In this document: positions 36,686 through 46,044 of the stretch, piece after piece
Layout of the letters: each line of letters opens with the position of its first letter
Numbering within the stretch: the first letter of the stretch is position 1
Source: JARRKC01 sp037388505
Lineage (GTDB): Bacteria > Acidobacteriota > UBA6911 > RPQK01 > JAPXNP01
Direction: 5' to 3'
Assembly: GCA_037388505.1 (NCBI GenBank)
Contig: JARRKC010000005.1
Coordinates: 1 to 64,000 of the forward strand
DNA length: 64,000 nucleotides
The notes under the pieces: generated by a model
Told to the model about the DNA's origin: nothing
Seen by the model: the letters and a program-made list of their open reading frames with translations, nothing else
The model's database searches: none
Program-made: the position numbers and the translations under genes

Positions 36686-36691
36686 AATATA
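36686..36691 (-). promoter_or_regulatory. Extended -10 (TGC TATATT) for leaderless ligA
   Basis: On the minus strand, TGC TATATT lies 8 bases before the GTG at 36677. This supports the internal GTG as the true start of ligA and transcription from at or next to it. Confidence 0.5.
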
Positions 36692-36719
36692 GCAGCGCAC
36701 CTAGGCGGCGCGCAATTCC

Positions 36720-36840
36720 CAAGACTCAAGGCTCCATTTCGCCATGTCGGTGCCCCTTGGGATCTGGATCCCTTGGGACTTGGGCTCCTTGGTTCTTAGG
36801 GCCGCTGGCCCCCGGGGCCTTCGGAAGTGCCCTCCAATGG
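36720..36840. repeat. CCTTGGG-type low-complexity tract
   Basis: Repeated units CCTTGGGATCT, CCCTTGGGACTTGGG, CTCCTTGGTTCTTAGGG fill much of the 245-base gap between ligA and the small zinc-finger-like gene. There is no coding signal. Confidence 0.45.
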
Positions 36841-36919
36841 AAGCCGGCGGAACCGAAGCGACGAGAGCTCATCATGGCGCCTGCCCCTGCCTAACTTCCG
36901 TTGGCGCTTCCGGGTTTGG

Positions 36920-36925
36920 TATCAT
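36920..36925 (+). promoter_or_regulatory. Extended -10 (TGG TATCAT) for near-leaderless small gene
   Basis: TATCAT preceded by TGG, 11 bases before the ATG at 36937. A start 7 bases after the hexamer would leave a leader of about 4 bases. Confidence 0.45.
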
Positions 36926-36936
36926 TTGGACCACGG

Positions 36937-37179
36937 ATGGACTCACCGATTGTACGAAGACTCCTGTTCACGGTCATGTTCCCTCAGCGGGACGGACGGC
37001 GGGAGCACGTGCCTCGAATGAAGCTCCATTCGCTGGCCAAGCGGCAATTGTCGGACCTCGACGTCATCGAGACGATCGATCATTTGTTCCGGTGTCAGCG
37101 CTGTTTCGAGAACTATCGACATGTGCGGAAGGCGTACCAGAACAGGGTACAACGAGGTGTTCCGACGAGTGCTAGATGA
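36937..37179 (+). CDS. Small zf-HC2-like Cys/His protein
   Basis: An 80-residue basic protein. The centre has LSDLDVIETIDHLFRCQRCF, a His-x3-Cys-x2-Cys arrangement like the zinc-binding helix of anti-sigma factors of the zf-HC2 group, without any membrane helix. The N terminus (IVRRLLFTVM) is mildly hydrophobic. The ATG at 36937 follows a -10 hexamer; an upstream TTG at 36901 is the alternative. The stop overlaps the BrkB-family gene by 4 bases (ATGA), so the two are translated together. No sigma factor is nearby, so an anti-sigma role is only a guess. Confidence 0.6.
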   Translation: MDSPIVRRLLFTVMFPQRDGRREHVPRMKLHSLAKRQLSDLDVIETIDHLFRCQRCFENYRHVRKAYQNRVQRGVPTSAR

Positions 37180-38033
37180 CGGTCGACTCTGCCGCCTTCA
37201 ATTACCTGCTCCGCAGGAACTTCTGGGTTCGAGTCTGGCGTGAGGTCAATGCGGACGACTGTTGGGGCATGGCGGCCCAGCTGAGTTTCTACTTCCTCCT
37301 GGCCTCGTTTCCCTTCCTCATATTCCTAAGCGCTCTGATCGGTTTCATCCCCTATGTTCCTGATCTCCTCGAGCTCATGCTCGCGGATTTCTCGCACTTT
37401 CTGCCTACGGAAACCCATCAGCTGGTCAAGGGCATCCTCGAGGGAGTCGTGGCGACCCGCAGACATGGTGTCTTGACCTTCAGTCTGCTGGTCGCGCTCT
37501 GGATTGCCTCGACGGCGTTCAACAGCATGATCGGCCTGCTGAACCGAGCCTATCAGGCGAAGGAAACACGATCCTACTTTCTGACCCGGACGCTGGCTGT
37601 ACTGGTAACGCTGGTCGTCTCGATCTTCCTGGTTCTCTCAGGCATTCTCCTCTTCTTTGGGGACTGGGCGATCGACCTCCTGATCAAGAACAGCCTGCTG
37701 AATGCTCTCTACACCGTGGTTCGATGGATTATCATCTTTCTTCTGCTCAATGTCGGGGTCCAGATCATCTTTCACTTTCTTCCCGCACGGCGTCTGCCCT
37801 GGACATTGATCTCGCCGGGGGGACTCCTGGCCGTTTTGGGGGGTCTCGTCGGTTCCCAGTTCTTCCGGTTTTACGTGAACCGGTTTGCGGATTTCCAGTT
37901 ACTGTGGGGATCTCTGGGAGCGCTGATTGCCCTGATGATCTGGTTCTACATCTGCTCCTTCTGCTTGATCCTCGGAGGGGAGATCGATTCGGAGATCACC
38001 AAGATGCGCCAAGAGGAGGCAAAAGTCGCATAA
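37176..38033 (+). CDS. YihY/BrkB-family inner membrane protein
   Basis: A 285-residue polytopic membrane protein of the YihY/virulence-factor-BrkB family, formerly mislabelled ribonuclease BN. The entry block DDCWGMAAQLSFYFLLASFPFLIFL and the central TRRHGVLTFSLLVALWIASTAFNSM are characteristic, as is WFYICSFCLILGGEIDSE at the end. Six helices are expected. The function is unknown. It is coupled to the small Cys/His gene by ATGA. Its TAA stop forms part of an AT-rich hexamer (38031-38036) just before hslV. Confidence 0.88.
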   Translation: MTVDSAAFNYLLRRNFWVRVWREVNADDCWGMAAQLSFYFLLASFPFLIFLSALIGFIPYVPDLLELMLADFSHFLPTETHQLVKGILEGVVATRRHGVLTFSLLVALWIASTAFNSMIGLLNRAYQAKETRSYFLTRTLAVLVTLVVSIFLVLSGILLFFGDWAIDLLIKNSLLNALYTVVRWIIIFLLLNVGVQIIFHFLPARRLPWTLISPGGLLAVLGGLVGSQFFRFYVNRFADFQLLWGSLGALIALMIWFYICSFCLILGGEIDSEITKMRQEEAKVA

Positions 38034-38036
38034 TAT
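38031..38036 (+). promoter_or_regulatory. Possible -10 (TAATAT) for hslVU
   Basis: TAATAT, overlapping the stop codon of the BrkB gene and 9 bases before the hslV ATG. There is no ribosome binding site between. Weaker than the other cases because CATAAT and TATATC registers are equally possible. Confidence 0.35.
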
Positions 38037-38045
38037 ATCCTCGGA

Positions 38046-38582
38046 ATGAGGAAAACAGTCCGCAGAACGACGGTCCTCCTGGTTAGAAGAGACGATCAGG
38101 TGGCGCTGGCCGCCGATGGTCAGGTCAGCCTAGGTGACACGATCATCAAGAATCACGCTCGGAAGATCCGTCGGCTTCACAATGATCAGGTCATTGCGGG
38201 TTTTGCCGGATCCACGGCAGATGCCTTCTCGCTCTTCGCCCGATTCGAAGGGAAGCTGGAGGAGTTCCGAGGCAATCTTCGTCGCGCCTCGGTCGAACTG
38301 GCTCAGGAATGGAGAACCGACCGGGCTTTGCGGCATCTGGACGCCGTTCTCATCGTGAGTGACCGACAGGATTCGTTTCTGATCTCGGGGAACGGCGATG
38401 TGATCGAACCCGACGATGGACTGATCGCCGTCGGCTCGGGCGGAGCTTACGCTCTCGCGGCGGCACGTGCAATGATGCGCTTCACCGAACAGTCGGCGGC
38501 GGAAACCGCGACGGAAGCCCTCCGAATTGCCAGTGAAATCTGCGTATACACGAACTCCGAGATCATGCTGGAAACCCTGTAA
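38046..38582 (+). CDS. hslV: HslV, peptidase subunit of the HslUV protease
   Basis: Threonine peptidase that forms the chamber of the ATP-dependent HslUV protease. 178 residues. The N-terminal nucleophile motif TTVLLVRRDDQVALAADGQV begins at residue 8, so a seven-residue leader (MRKTVRR) must be removed to free Thr8; enterobacterial HslV only loses Met. Also present are NDQVIAGFAGSTADAF, WRTDRALRHLDA and AVGSGGAYALAAARA. hslU follows 6 bases after the stop. Confidence 0.95.
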   Translation: MRKTVRRTTVLLVRRDDQVALAADGQVSLGDTIIKNHARKIRRLHNDQVIAGFAGSTADAFSLFARFEGKLEEFRGNLRRASVELAQEWRTDRALRHLDAVLIVSDRQDSFLISGNGDVIEPDDGLIAVGSGGAYALAAARAMMRFTEQSAAETATEALRIASEICVYTNSEIMLETL

Positions 38583-38588
38583 TTCGTG

Positions 38589-39989
<1,401 letters not shown>

Positions 39990-39999
39990 GGTTTGCACC

Positions 40000-40953
40000 T
40001 TGCTCCGTCGAACGAGTCGACTGTGCGTGTGGGTGGTCGGGCTAACCCTTTTGGCGGCCTGCGGGAAGGTCGGGAACCCTCTGCCGCCCGTTGCGCAGAT
40101 TCCAGCCACGGTGGATACGATGGATGTCGTCCAGCAGGGAGGAACCGCCATCCTGATCGTCTTTCCCCTACCGGCGATGTCGGTTCGTGAAGTCTCGGTC
40201 TTTCGCCGCTGCGGCGCGCCGGACGACAACCCCTTGAAAGAGATCCTCCAGGTCACGGCTGCCGACCTGCGTGCGCTGCCGGGCGACCGCTTCGCGGTCA
40301 GTGACCCCTCTCCCCGCTTCGACGTTTCCTGTGCCTATGAGGTGCAGTTCAGAAACAATCACGGACGACGGTCCGCAATGTCGAATATGGTGACGACGCA
40401 ACCCGGACCCACACCCGCGTCACCGACCGACCTTACCGTCGACGTCAAGCAGTCGGAGATCGACGTCTCCTGGAACGCGCCGAGCGAAGCTCAGGGGATC
40501 CTGGGTTACTACGTCGATTTCCGTGAGTTCGTCACACGGCGGGATTACGTGATCCGGGATTTCAGATTCGATGTGTCTCGCACCGTCGTCGTGCAGTCCG
40601 TCAGCCGGGTGCGGGATCCGATGATCCTGAGTCCCCCTACCGCTCTGACCTTTGTTCCGAAGGACACCTTCCCGCCAGCGGCCCCTGCCGATCTGACGGC
40701 CGTGCGGGTCGGCGAAGGCGTCCAACTGGTCTGGGATGCGGTGACGGCCCCGGACCTGAGCGGCTATAACGTGTATCGGCGTACGGAAGGCGAGCAGGAC
40801 TTCCACAAGATCGCCGGGCCCATACCCGTTCCCCGTTACTTCGATGCGGTGGAGCGGGGGGGTGGTGTGCTTTATTATGTGGTTACGGCGCTCGATCGCT
40901 CGGGTAACGAGAGCGGCTACTCCAACCAGGCGACAGCCTCGCGGAAGCGCTGA
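40000..40953 (+). CDS. Lipoprotein with fibronectin type III domains
   Basis: A 317-residue predicted lipoprotein. The signal peptide ends in lipobox LLAAC (Cys at about residue 21), so the mature protein should be lipid-anchored. Two or three FN3-like beta domains follow (about 95-200 and 205-310), shown by SPTDLTVDVKQSEIDVSWNAP and PADLTAVRVGEGVQLVWDAV with the YNVYRRTE strand typical of FN3. TTG at 40000 is chosen as start because it gives a complete signal peptide and follows TGAGG by 9 bases. It lies 10 bases after hslU and 81 before the carboxylase gene. Function unknown. Confidence 0.78.
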   Translation: MLRRTSRLCVWVVGLTLLAACGKVGNPLPPVAQIPATVDTMDVVQQGGTAILIVFPLPAMSVREVSVFRRCGAPDDNPLKEILQVTAADLRALPGDRFAVSDPSPRFDVSCAYEVQFRNNHGRRSAMSNMVTTQPGPTPASPTDLTVDVKQSEIDVSWNAPSEAQGILGYYVDFREFVTRRDYVIRDFRFDVSRTVVVQSVSRVRDPMILSPPTALTFVPKDTFPPAAPADLTAVRVGEGVQLVWDAVTAPDLSGYNVYRRTEGEQDFHKIAGPIPVPRYFDAVERGGGVLYYVVTALDRSGNESGYSNQATASRKR

Positions 40954-41034
40954 CTTCCGGCAAGAGCCGAGGGAACGGCAGCATCGGATCTGGCTGGAGC
41001 GCCGACGGGCGGCCGTACCGACTAAGGACGGGGC

Positions 41035-42585
41035 ATGGACTTCCATTCAAAGCTGGAAGAGCTGAAGAGACGCGAGCGACTTGCTGAGCAAGGCGGCGGT
41101 CGAGAGCGGATCGACCGGCAGCACGAAGCTGGAAAGCTCACGGCCAGAGAACGCATCGATATACTCCTGGATCGAGGGTCCTTCGAAGAGATCGACAAGC
41201 TGGTCATGCACCGTTGCCGCGACTTTGGAATGGACGCGCGGCGCATTCCCGGCGACGGCGTCGTGACGGGTTTCGGAAAAGTCGAGGGGCGGCCGGTGTA
41301 TCTGTTTGCCCAGGACTTCACAGTATTTGGTGGAAGCCTGTCCGAAGCCTATGCGTCGAAGATCTGCAAGGTGATGGATCTGGCCTTGAAGAACGGCGCT
41401 CCGATCATCGGCCTCAACGACAGCGGGGGTGCCCGAATTCAGGAAGGAGTCGTCAGTCTGGCCGGATATGCCGACATCTTTTTCCGCAACACCCGCGCCA
41501 GCGGCGTCGTCCCACAGATTTCGGCCATTTTGGGCCCTTCAGCAGGGGGAGCAGTCTACTCGCCGGCAATTACCGACTTCGTTTTCATGGTTCACCATTC
41601 GAGCTACATGTTCATCACGGGTCCTGATGTGATCAGAACCGTGACTCATGAAGATGTCACCAAGTCGGAGTTGGGAGGAGCCACGGTTCACAGCCAGACG
41701 AGCGGAGTGGCTCACTTTGCCGTGGACAGTGAAGAGCAGTGTCTGATCGGCATCCGTGAGCTGCTCTCGTTCCTGCCTTCCAATAATATGGAAGATCCGC
41801 CCTTCAGGCCGACCGACGATCCTTGGGACCGGCACGAACCCGGCTTGAACGACCTGATCCCGACGGAGCCTAACCAGCCTTACGACATCAAGGATCTGAT
41901 CGAGCGGGTCGTCGACGAACACTACTTCTTCGAAGTGCACGAGCATTTCGCTCCCAATCTGGTCGTCGGTTTTGGGCGACTGAACGGTGCGCCGGTGGGG
42001 ATCGTGGCCAATCAGCCGGCACATCTGGCGGGTACTTTGGATATTGATTCGTCGGTCAAGGGAGGGCGATTCGTCCGTTTCTGCGACGCCTTTGGGATCC
42101 CGCTCGTGGTCTTCGAGGACGTGCCCGGCTTTCTGCCCGGTGTCGGCCAGGAACATGGCGGGATCATCCGCCATGGTGCCAAGCTCCTGTATGCCTTTGC
42201 CGAAGCCACCGTGCCGAAGATTACCGTCATCGCCAGAAAGGCCTACGGCGGTGCGTATTGCGTCATGGCCTCCAAACAGATCGGTGCCGATCTCAACTAC
42301 GCGTACCCCAACGCGGAAGTCGCAGTGATGGGACCCGAGGGCGCCGTCGAGATCCTGTACCGCCGACAGCTGCAGCAGGCCGAAGATCCGGCTGCATACA
42401 AGAACGAACGGGTCGCGGAATTTCGTGAGAAGTTCGCAAATCCGTGGGTCGTCGCCGAGCGGGGCTATGTCGACGAGGTGATCGAGCCACAGTACACGCG
42501 GCCCAAGTTGATTCGGGCTCTGGAGGTGACGGCGAACAAGCGGGAGTCCCTGCCCCCGAAGAAGCACGGCAATATCCCGCTGTGA
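41035..42585 (+). CDS. Acyl-CoA carboxylase, carboxyltransferase subunit (PccB type)
   Basis: Carboxyltransferase of a biotin-dependent acyl-CoA carboxylase, most like propionyl-CoA carboxylase beta. 516 residues, typical. Signatures: RERIDILLDRGSFEEID near the N terminus, IGLNDSGGARIQEGV (acyl-CoA site), GPSAGGAVYSPAITDF, and in the second half FVRFCDAFGIPLVVFEDVPGF and RKAYGGAYCVM. It starts an operon with a biotin carboxylase and a biotin carrier gene, giving a complete enzyme. Substrate (acetyl-, propionyl- or methylcrotonyl-CoA) is not settled by eye. Confidence 0.92.
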   Translation: MDFHSKLEELKRRERLAEQGGGRERIDRQHEAGKLTARERIDILLDRGSFEEIDKLVMHRCRDFGMDARRIPGDGVVTGFGKVEGRPVYLFAQDFTVFGGSLSEAYASKICKVMDLALKNGAPIIGLNDSGGARIQEGVVSLAGYADIFFRNTRASGVVPQISAILGPSAGGAVYSPAITDFVFMVHHSSYMFITGPDVIRTVTHEDVTKSELGGATVHSQTSGVAHFAVDSEEQCLIGIRELLSFLPSNNMEDPPFRPTDDPWDRHEPGLNDLIPTEPNQPYDIKDLIERVVDEHYFFEVHEHFAPNLVVGFGRLNGAPVGIVANQPAHLAGTLDIDSSVKGGRFVRFCDAFGIPLVVFEDVPGFLPGVGQEHGGIIRHGAKLLYAFAEATVPKITVIARKAYGGAYCVMASKQIGADLNYAYPNAEVAVMGPEGAVEILYRRQLQQAEDPAAYKNERVAEFREKFANPWVVAERGYVDEVIEPQYTRPKLIRALEVTANKRESLPPKKHGNIPL

Positions 42586-42607
42586 CTTCGGCAGCTCGAG
42601 GAGAGAT

Positions 42608-44122
42608 ATGTTCCGTCGGATTCTGGTTGCCAACCGCGGTGAGATTGCTGTCAGGCTAGTCCGTGCCTGTCGTGATCTGGGAGTCAGCCCGGTTGCCGTC
42701 TATTCGACGGCGGATCGAGAGGCCCTGCATGTTCGACTGGCGGATCGAGCTTTCCACATCGGAGATTCAGCCGCAACGGACAGCTATCTGAAGATCGATC
42801 GACTGATCGACGCCGCGCGAAAGGGCGGCTGCGACGCGATTCACCCGGGCTACGGCTTCCTGGCGGAGAACGCCGAGTTTGCAGGAGCCTGTGACGGGGC
42901 CGGCCTGGTCTTCATCGGACCCGGTCCGGAGGCAATGGAGCTGATGGGCAACAAGGTTGCAGCCCGGCGAGCGGTGAGCCGCGTGGGTGTTCCGACCGTA
43001 CCGGGCAGCGAGCAGCCGGTCGAGTCTACCGACCAGGCCCTGGACGCCGCGCGCCGCATCGGCTTCCCCGTGCTGGTCAAGGCCAGTGCGGGAGGCGGGG
43101 GTAAGGGAATGCGCGTCGTCGACGGAGAGAGCGCGCTGGCCGAGGCCCTCAGCATCGCCTCGGCGGAGGCGGCGTCCGCGTTTGCCGACCCGGCCGTCTA
43201 TCTCGAAAAGTATCTGGAACGTCCCCGCCATATCGAGGTTCAGGTTCTCGGAGACGCCCACAACAATCTGGTGCATTTGGGTGAACGGGAATGCTCCATT
43301 CAGCGCCGCCATCAGAAGCTCGTCGAAGAATGCCCCTCGCCGCTCGTTGACGCCCGACTTCGTGCGGAGTTGGGGGAGGCTGCTCTCGCCGTCGCGCGAG
43401 CGGCGGGCTACCGAAATGCTGGAACCGTTGAGTTCCTCGTCGACAGCGCCGGTGGTGGCGAGACCCCTCGCTACTACTTCCTCGAAATGAATACCCGGCT
43501 TCAGGTCGAGCATCCTGTTACCGAGTTGGTCACGGGCCTGGATCTCGCGTGCTGGCAGATCCGGATCGCTGCGGGGGAGCGCCTGAGTTTCGACCAGGCA
43601 GACGTGGAGTGGAGGGGCTCCGCCATCGAGTGCCGCGTCTATGCCGAGGACCCTAACCTGGGATTCCTGCCCTCGCCGGGCCCTATTTGCGGGCTCATCG
43701 AACCCTCCGGTCCCGGCGTTCGGAACGATTCGGGAGTCTATGAGGGTTTTGTGATTCCAGTCGAGTACGACCCGCTCATTTCGAAGACCATCGCCCATGG
43801 CCGGGATCGGCTGGAAGCTATCTCCCGCCTTCATCGAGCCTTCGGCGAGTATCGAATTCTGGGTGTGAAGACCACGATCCCACTGTTCCTCCGGCTTCTC
43901 GTGCATCCCGCCTTCCGGGAGGGTCGGCTGCACACCGGGTTTCTGGCCGAGCACGCGCTGACGGAGAGCCCCGACCAGGGGGACCGCCAGGGCGAAGCTT
44001 TGGCCGTAGCCGTCGCCGCGCTCGAGGAACTCAACGGTCGGGGAACAGCAGCCGATGCCCGGAATTCGGTTCGGCGGAACAGAAGTGCATGGAAGGAGTC
44101 GGCACGGAGGCATTGGTTGTGA
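42608..44122 (+). CDS. Biotin carboxylase subunit of acyl-CoA carboxylase
   Basis: ATP-dependent carboxylation of biotin. 504 residues: biotin carboxylase N-terminal domain (FRRILVANRGEIAVRLVRACRDLG), ATP-grasp with KASAGGGGKGMRVV and the EYLERPRHIEVQVLGD region, MNTRLQVEHPVTELVTG and C-terminal RIYAEDP-like CRVYAEDPNLGFLPSPG. The biotinyl domain found at the end of many PccA proteins is absent and is encoded by the next gene. GAGGAG precedes the ATG. Its stop overlaps the GTG of the carrier gene by 4 bases. Confidence 0.93.
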   Translation: MFRRILVANRGEIAVRLVRACRDLGVSPVAVYSTADREALHVRLADRAFHIGDSAATDSYLKIDRLIDAARKGGCDAIHPGYGFLAENAEFAGACDGAGLVFIGPGPEAMELMGNKVAARRAVSRVGVPTVPGSEQPVESTDQALDAARRIGFPVLVKASAGGGGKGMRVVDGESALAEALSIASAEAASAFADPAVYLEKYLERPRHIEVQVLGDAHNNLVHLGERECSIQRRHQKLVEECPSPLVDARLRAELGEAALAVARAAGYRNAGTVEFLVDSAGGGETPRYYFLEMNTRLQVEHPVTELVTGLDLACWQIRIAAGERLSFDQADVEWRGSAIECRVYAEDPNLGFLPSPGPICGLIEPSGPGVRNDSGVYEGFVIPVEYDPLISKTIAHGRDRLEAISRLHRAFGEYRILGVKTTIPLFLRLLVHPAFREGRLHTGFLAEHALTESPDQGDRQGEALAVAVAALEELNGRGTAADARNSVRRNRSAWKESARRHWL

Positions 44123-44640
44123 GGGAGACGTTCACGGTGGGCCTCCGCCGCTACTCGATCGAGATCCAGCCGGACAGGGAGCCCGGTTTCCAGCTCATCC
44201 GGGTCGAATCGGACGATGGACTCCCAAGTGTCGAGTTCAAGGCACGCCTGTTGGCGAGCTCCGGCCACGCCAGGACGCTCGAAGTCGACGGCCAAATCGA
44301 GGATCTGCTGCTCTTGGCGGATGGACGGCGGACGCTCGTTGAGCGCGCCGGATCCACCTACGATATACAGAAAGTGAGCAGCCGGGACAAGCTCAGGGCG
44401 ACCGGCCTCTCGAGTGAGGACCAGGGCCCGGTGTTCATCAAGGCACACATGCCGGGAAAGATCGTCCGTCTGATGCACAAGCCAGGGGAAGAAGTCGCAG
44501 CAGGTGAAGGGGTCATCGTGATCGAAGCCATGAAGATGCAGAATGAGATCAAGGCGCCGAAATCAGGGATCCTCGTCAAGTACCTGGCGAAGGTCGGGAG
44601 CAACGTGAACGCGGGCGATCCGCTTTGTGAGGTCGAGTGA
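44119..44640 (+). CDS. Biotin carboxyl carrier protein with PCC-BT-like N-terminal domain
   Basis: A 173-residue carrier. The C-terminal biotinyl domain contains EAMKMQNEI, whose first Lys is biotinylated. The N-terminal ~90 residues (SIEIQPDREPGF through DLLLLADGRRTLVE) look like the BT domain that joins carboxylase and carrier in PccA, so a PccA-like gene has been split in two. GTG at 44119 is preferred as start because CGGAGG lies 8 bases upstream; an ATG at 44089 would add 10 residues. It overlaps the next gene by 4 bases (GTGA). Confidence 0.88.
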   Translation: MRETFTVGLRRYSIEIQPDREPGFQLIRVESDDGLPSVEFKARLLASSGHARTLEVDGQIEDLLLLADGRRTLVERAGSTYDIQKVSSRDKLRATGLSSEDQGPVFIKAHMPGKIVRLMHKPGEEVAAGEGVIVIEAMKMQNEIKAPKSGILVKYLAKVGSNVNAGDPLCEVE

Positions 44641-45821
44641 TCAGGTTCGTCGCCAAGAGCCTTGTCGAGTGGCTCGGTCTCAGCCTCCTCATCGTAGCTC
44701 TGGCAGAGACGGCGTTGGGTCGGGTCCTGCTCCTTCGAGGATGGTTCCAGCGCATGCGGACAGCGCTCGCTCCGCCCGAACCTGTAGGCCGCGTGCCTCG
44801 CCTGCATCAACTCCTGGCGAAGGGTGATTGGAACCGAGGGGAACTGCTGAAGGCCTTCGCGACGACACCCGCTTTGGGAGGATTCATCTTCGCTCTGATG
44901 AAAAAGCGGGGCTGGGAGAGTCATGAGGAGAGCCGGCTTCTCGCAGGCGGCAGGGCTGTCAGGGCCTCGAGCACAATCACCGAGACTGTTCCCCTTTCCA
45001 CCCTGAAGGATCTCCAGGCTCGGATGCCCTATGGCCGGGCCCGGAACCTAAAGCTGAGCCGCATCATTCTGGGCGGAAACCTCATCGGGGGATGGGCGCA
45101 CGCCCGGGATCTGGTCTATGTCTCCAGGCTGATCAAGTCCTATCACACGGACGAAAAGGTGTTCGACACCCTGCAACTGGCCGAAGCCTGTGGGATCAAC
45201 ACGCTCCTGACCAATCCGGTGCTGTGTCGCGTGATCAACGACTACTGGCGAAAGCGGGGCGGCCGGATTCAGTTCATCTCCGATTGCGCGCTGGGAAGTG
45301 ATCTGACGCAGGGCATCAAGGCGTCGATCGACGGAGGCGCTCATGCCTGCTACATTCAGGGCGCTGTCGCAGACGGTCTCGTAGACGGCAGCCAACTGGA
45401 TGAGATTGGCCGAGGCATCGACCTGATCCGTCGAAACGGGCTGTCGGCGGGAATCGGCGCCCATAAGCTGGAGACGGTCCAGGCTTGCGTCGAGGCTGGC
45501 TTTCGTCCGGACTTCTGGGTCAAGACGCTGCACTTCCGCAATTCCTCGTCGATCCATTCGGTGCCGCACCATGGGCGTCGCTGGTGCGCCAGACCTCAGG
45601 AGACGATCGAGTACATGAAGACCCTGGAGCAGCCGTGGATTGCCTTCAAGACCCTGGCCACCGGTGCAATCCACCCCCGGGAGGGCTTTCGCTACGCCTT
45701 CGAGAACGGTGCCGACTTCATCTGCGTCGGCATGTACGACTTTCAGATCGTCGAGGATGTCAATACAGCCTGTAACATCCTTGCCGGCGACCTCGCACGC
45801 AAGCGGGAATGGCGGGCCTGA
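44637..45821 (+). CDS. Membrane-anchored TIM-barrel-like protein (aldo/keto reductase-like)
   Basis: A 394-residue protein from a GTG overlapping the carrier gene. One N-terminal helix (about 9-32) is followed by a soluble part from about residue 135: LKLSRIILGGNLIGGWAHARDL, then AEACGINTLLTN, GGAHACYIQGAVADG, ETVQACVEAGFRPDFWVKTL and FENGADFICVGMYDFQIVEDV. The spacing of strand ends and GI-N-T-like step resembles aldo/keto reductases and other TIM barrels, but the Asp-Tyr-Lys-His set is not clear, so the family is uncertain. Operon position suggests a link with the carboxylase; the reaction is unknown. Confidence 0.6.
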   Translation: MIRFVAKSLVEWLGLSLLIVALAETALGRVLLLRGWFQRMRTALAPPEPVGRVPRLHQLLAKGDWNRGELLKAFATTPALGGFIFALMKKRGWESHEESRLLAGGRAVRASSTITETVPLSTLKDLQARMPYGRARNLKLSRIILGGNLIGGWAHARDLVYVSRLIKSYHTDEKVFDTLQLAEACGINTLLTNPVLCRVINDYWRKRGGRIQFISDCALGSDLTQGIKASIDGGAHACYIQGAVADGLVDGSQLDEIGRGIDLIRRNGLSAGIGAHKLETVQACVEAGFRPDFWVKTLHFRNSSSIHSVPHHGRRWCARPQETIEYMKTLEQPWIAFKTLATGAIHPREGFRYAFENGADFICVGMYDFQIVEDVNTACNILAGDLARKREWRA

Positions 45822-45900
45822 CCCCGGCTGTCAGGTTCCGGGTTCCGGGAGGGGGATGCGCTTCCAGCTTGTCGACTCCGGTAGTCGGCGCTCCACGGTT

Positions 45901-45923
45901 CCGGGAGCAGAAAACGCTCCCGG
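45901..45923 (+). terminator. Possible terminator of the carboxylase operon
   Basis: CCGGGAGC-AGAAAAC-GCTCCCGG, a perfect 8-bp GC-rich stem with a 7-base loop, 79 bases after the last gene of the operon. It is followed by CTTCTCTATC, not a run of T, so intrinsic termination is only possible. The rest of 45822-46044 is made of repeated GGTTCCGGG- and GAGGTTCCGAGG-like units. Confidence 0.4.
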
Positions 45924-46044
45924 CTTCTCTATCCCGCTGGCGACGCTCCGAGGTTCCGAGGCTGTGGATTCCCAGTTCCGTCCACTTCGTCCTCCCGCGA
46001 CGTTTGATCATTTCCCAGGAACTCGGAACTCGAGACTTCGTCGC

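Noticed and set aside
36677..36722. ligA start at the ATG 36722
   Set aside because: A TGC TATATT hexamer lies between it and the GTG at 36677, and the added residues do not match the LigA N terminus.
45822..46044. A CRISPR array or tandem repeat array
   Set aside because: The GGTTCCGGG-like units are irregular in length and spacing, with no constant repeat-spacer pattern.
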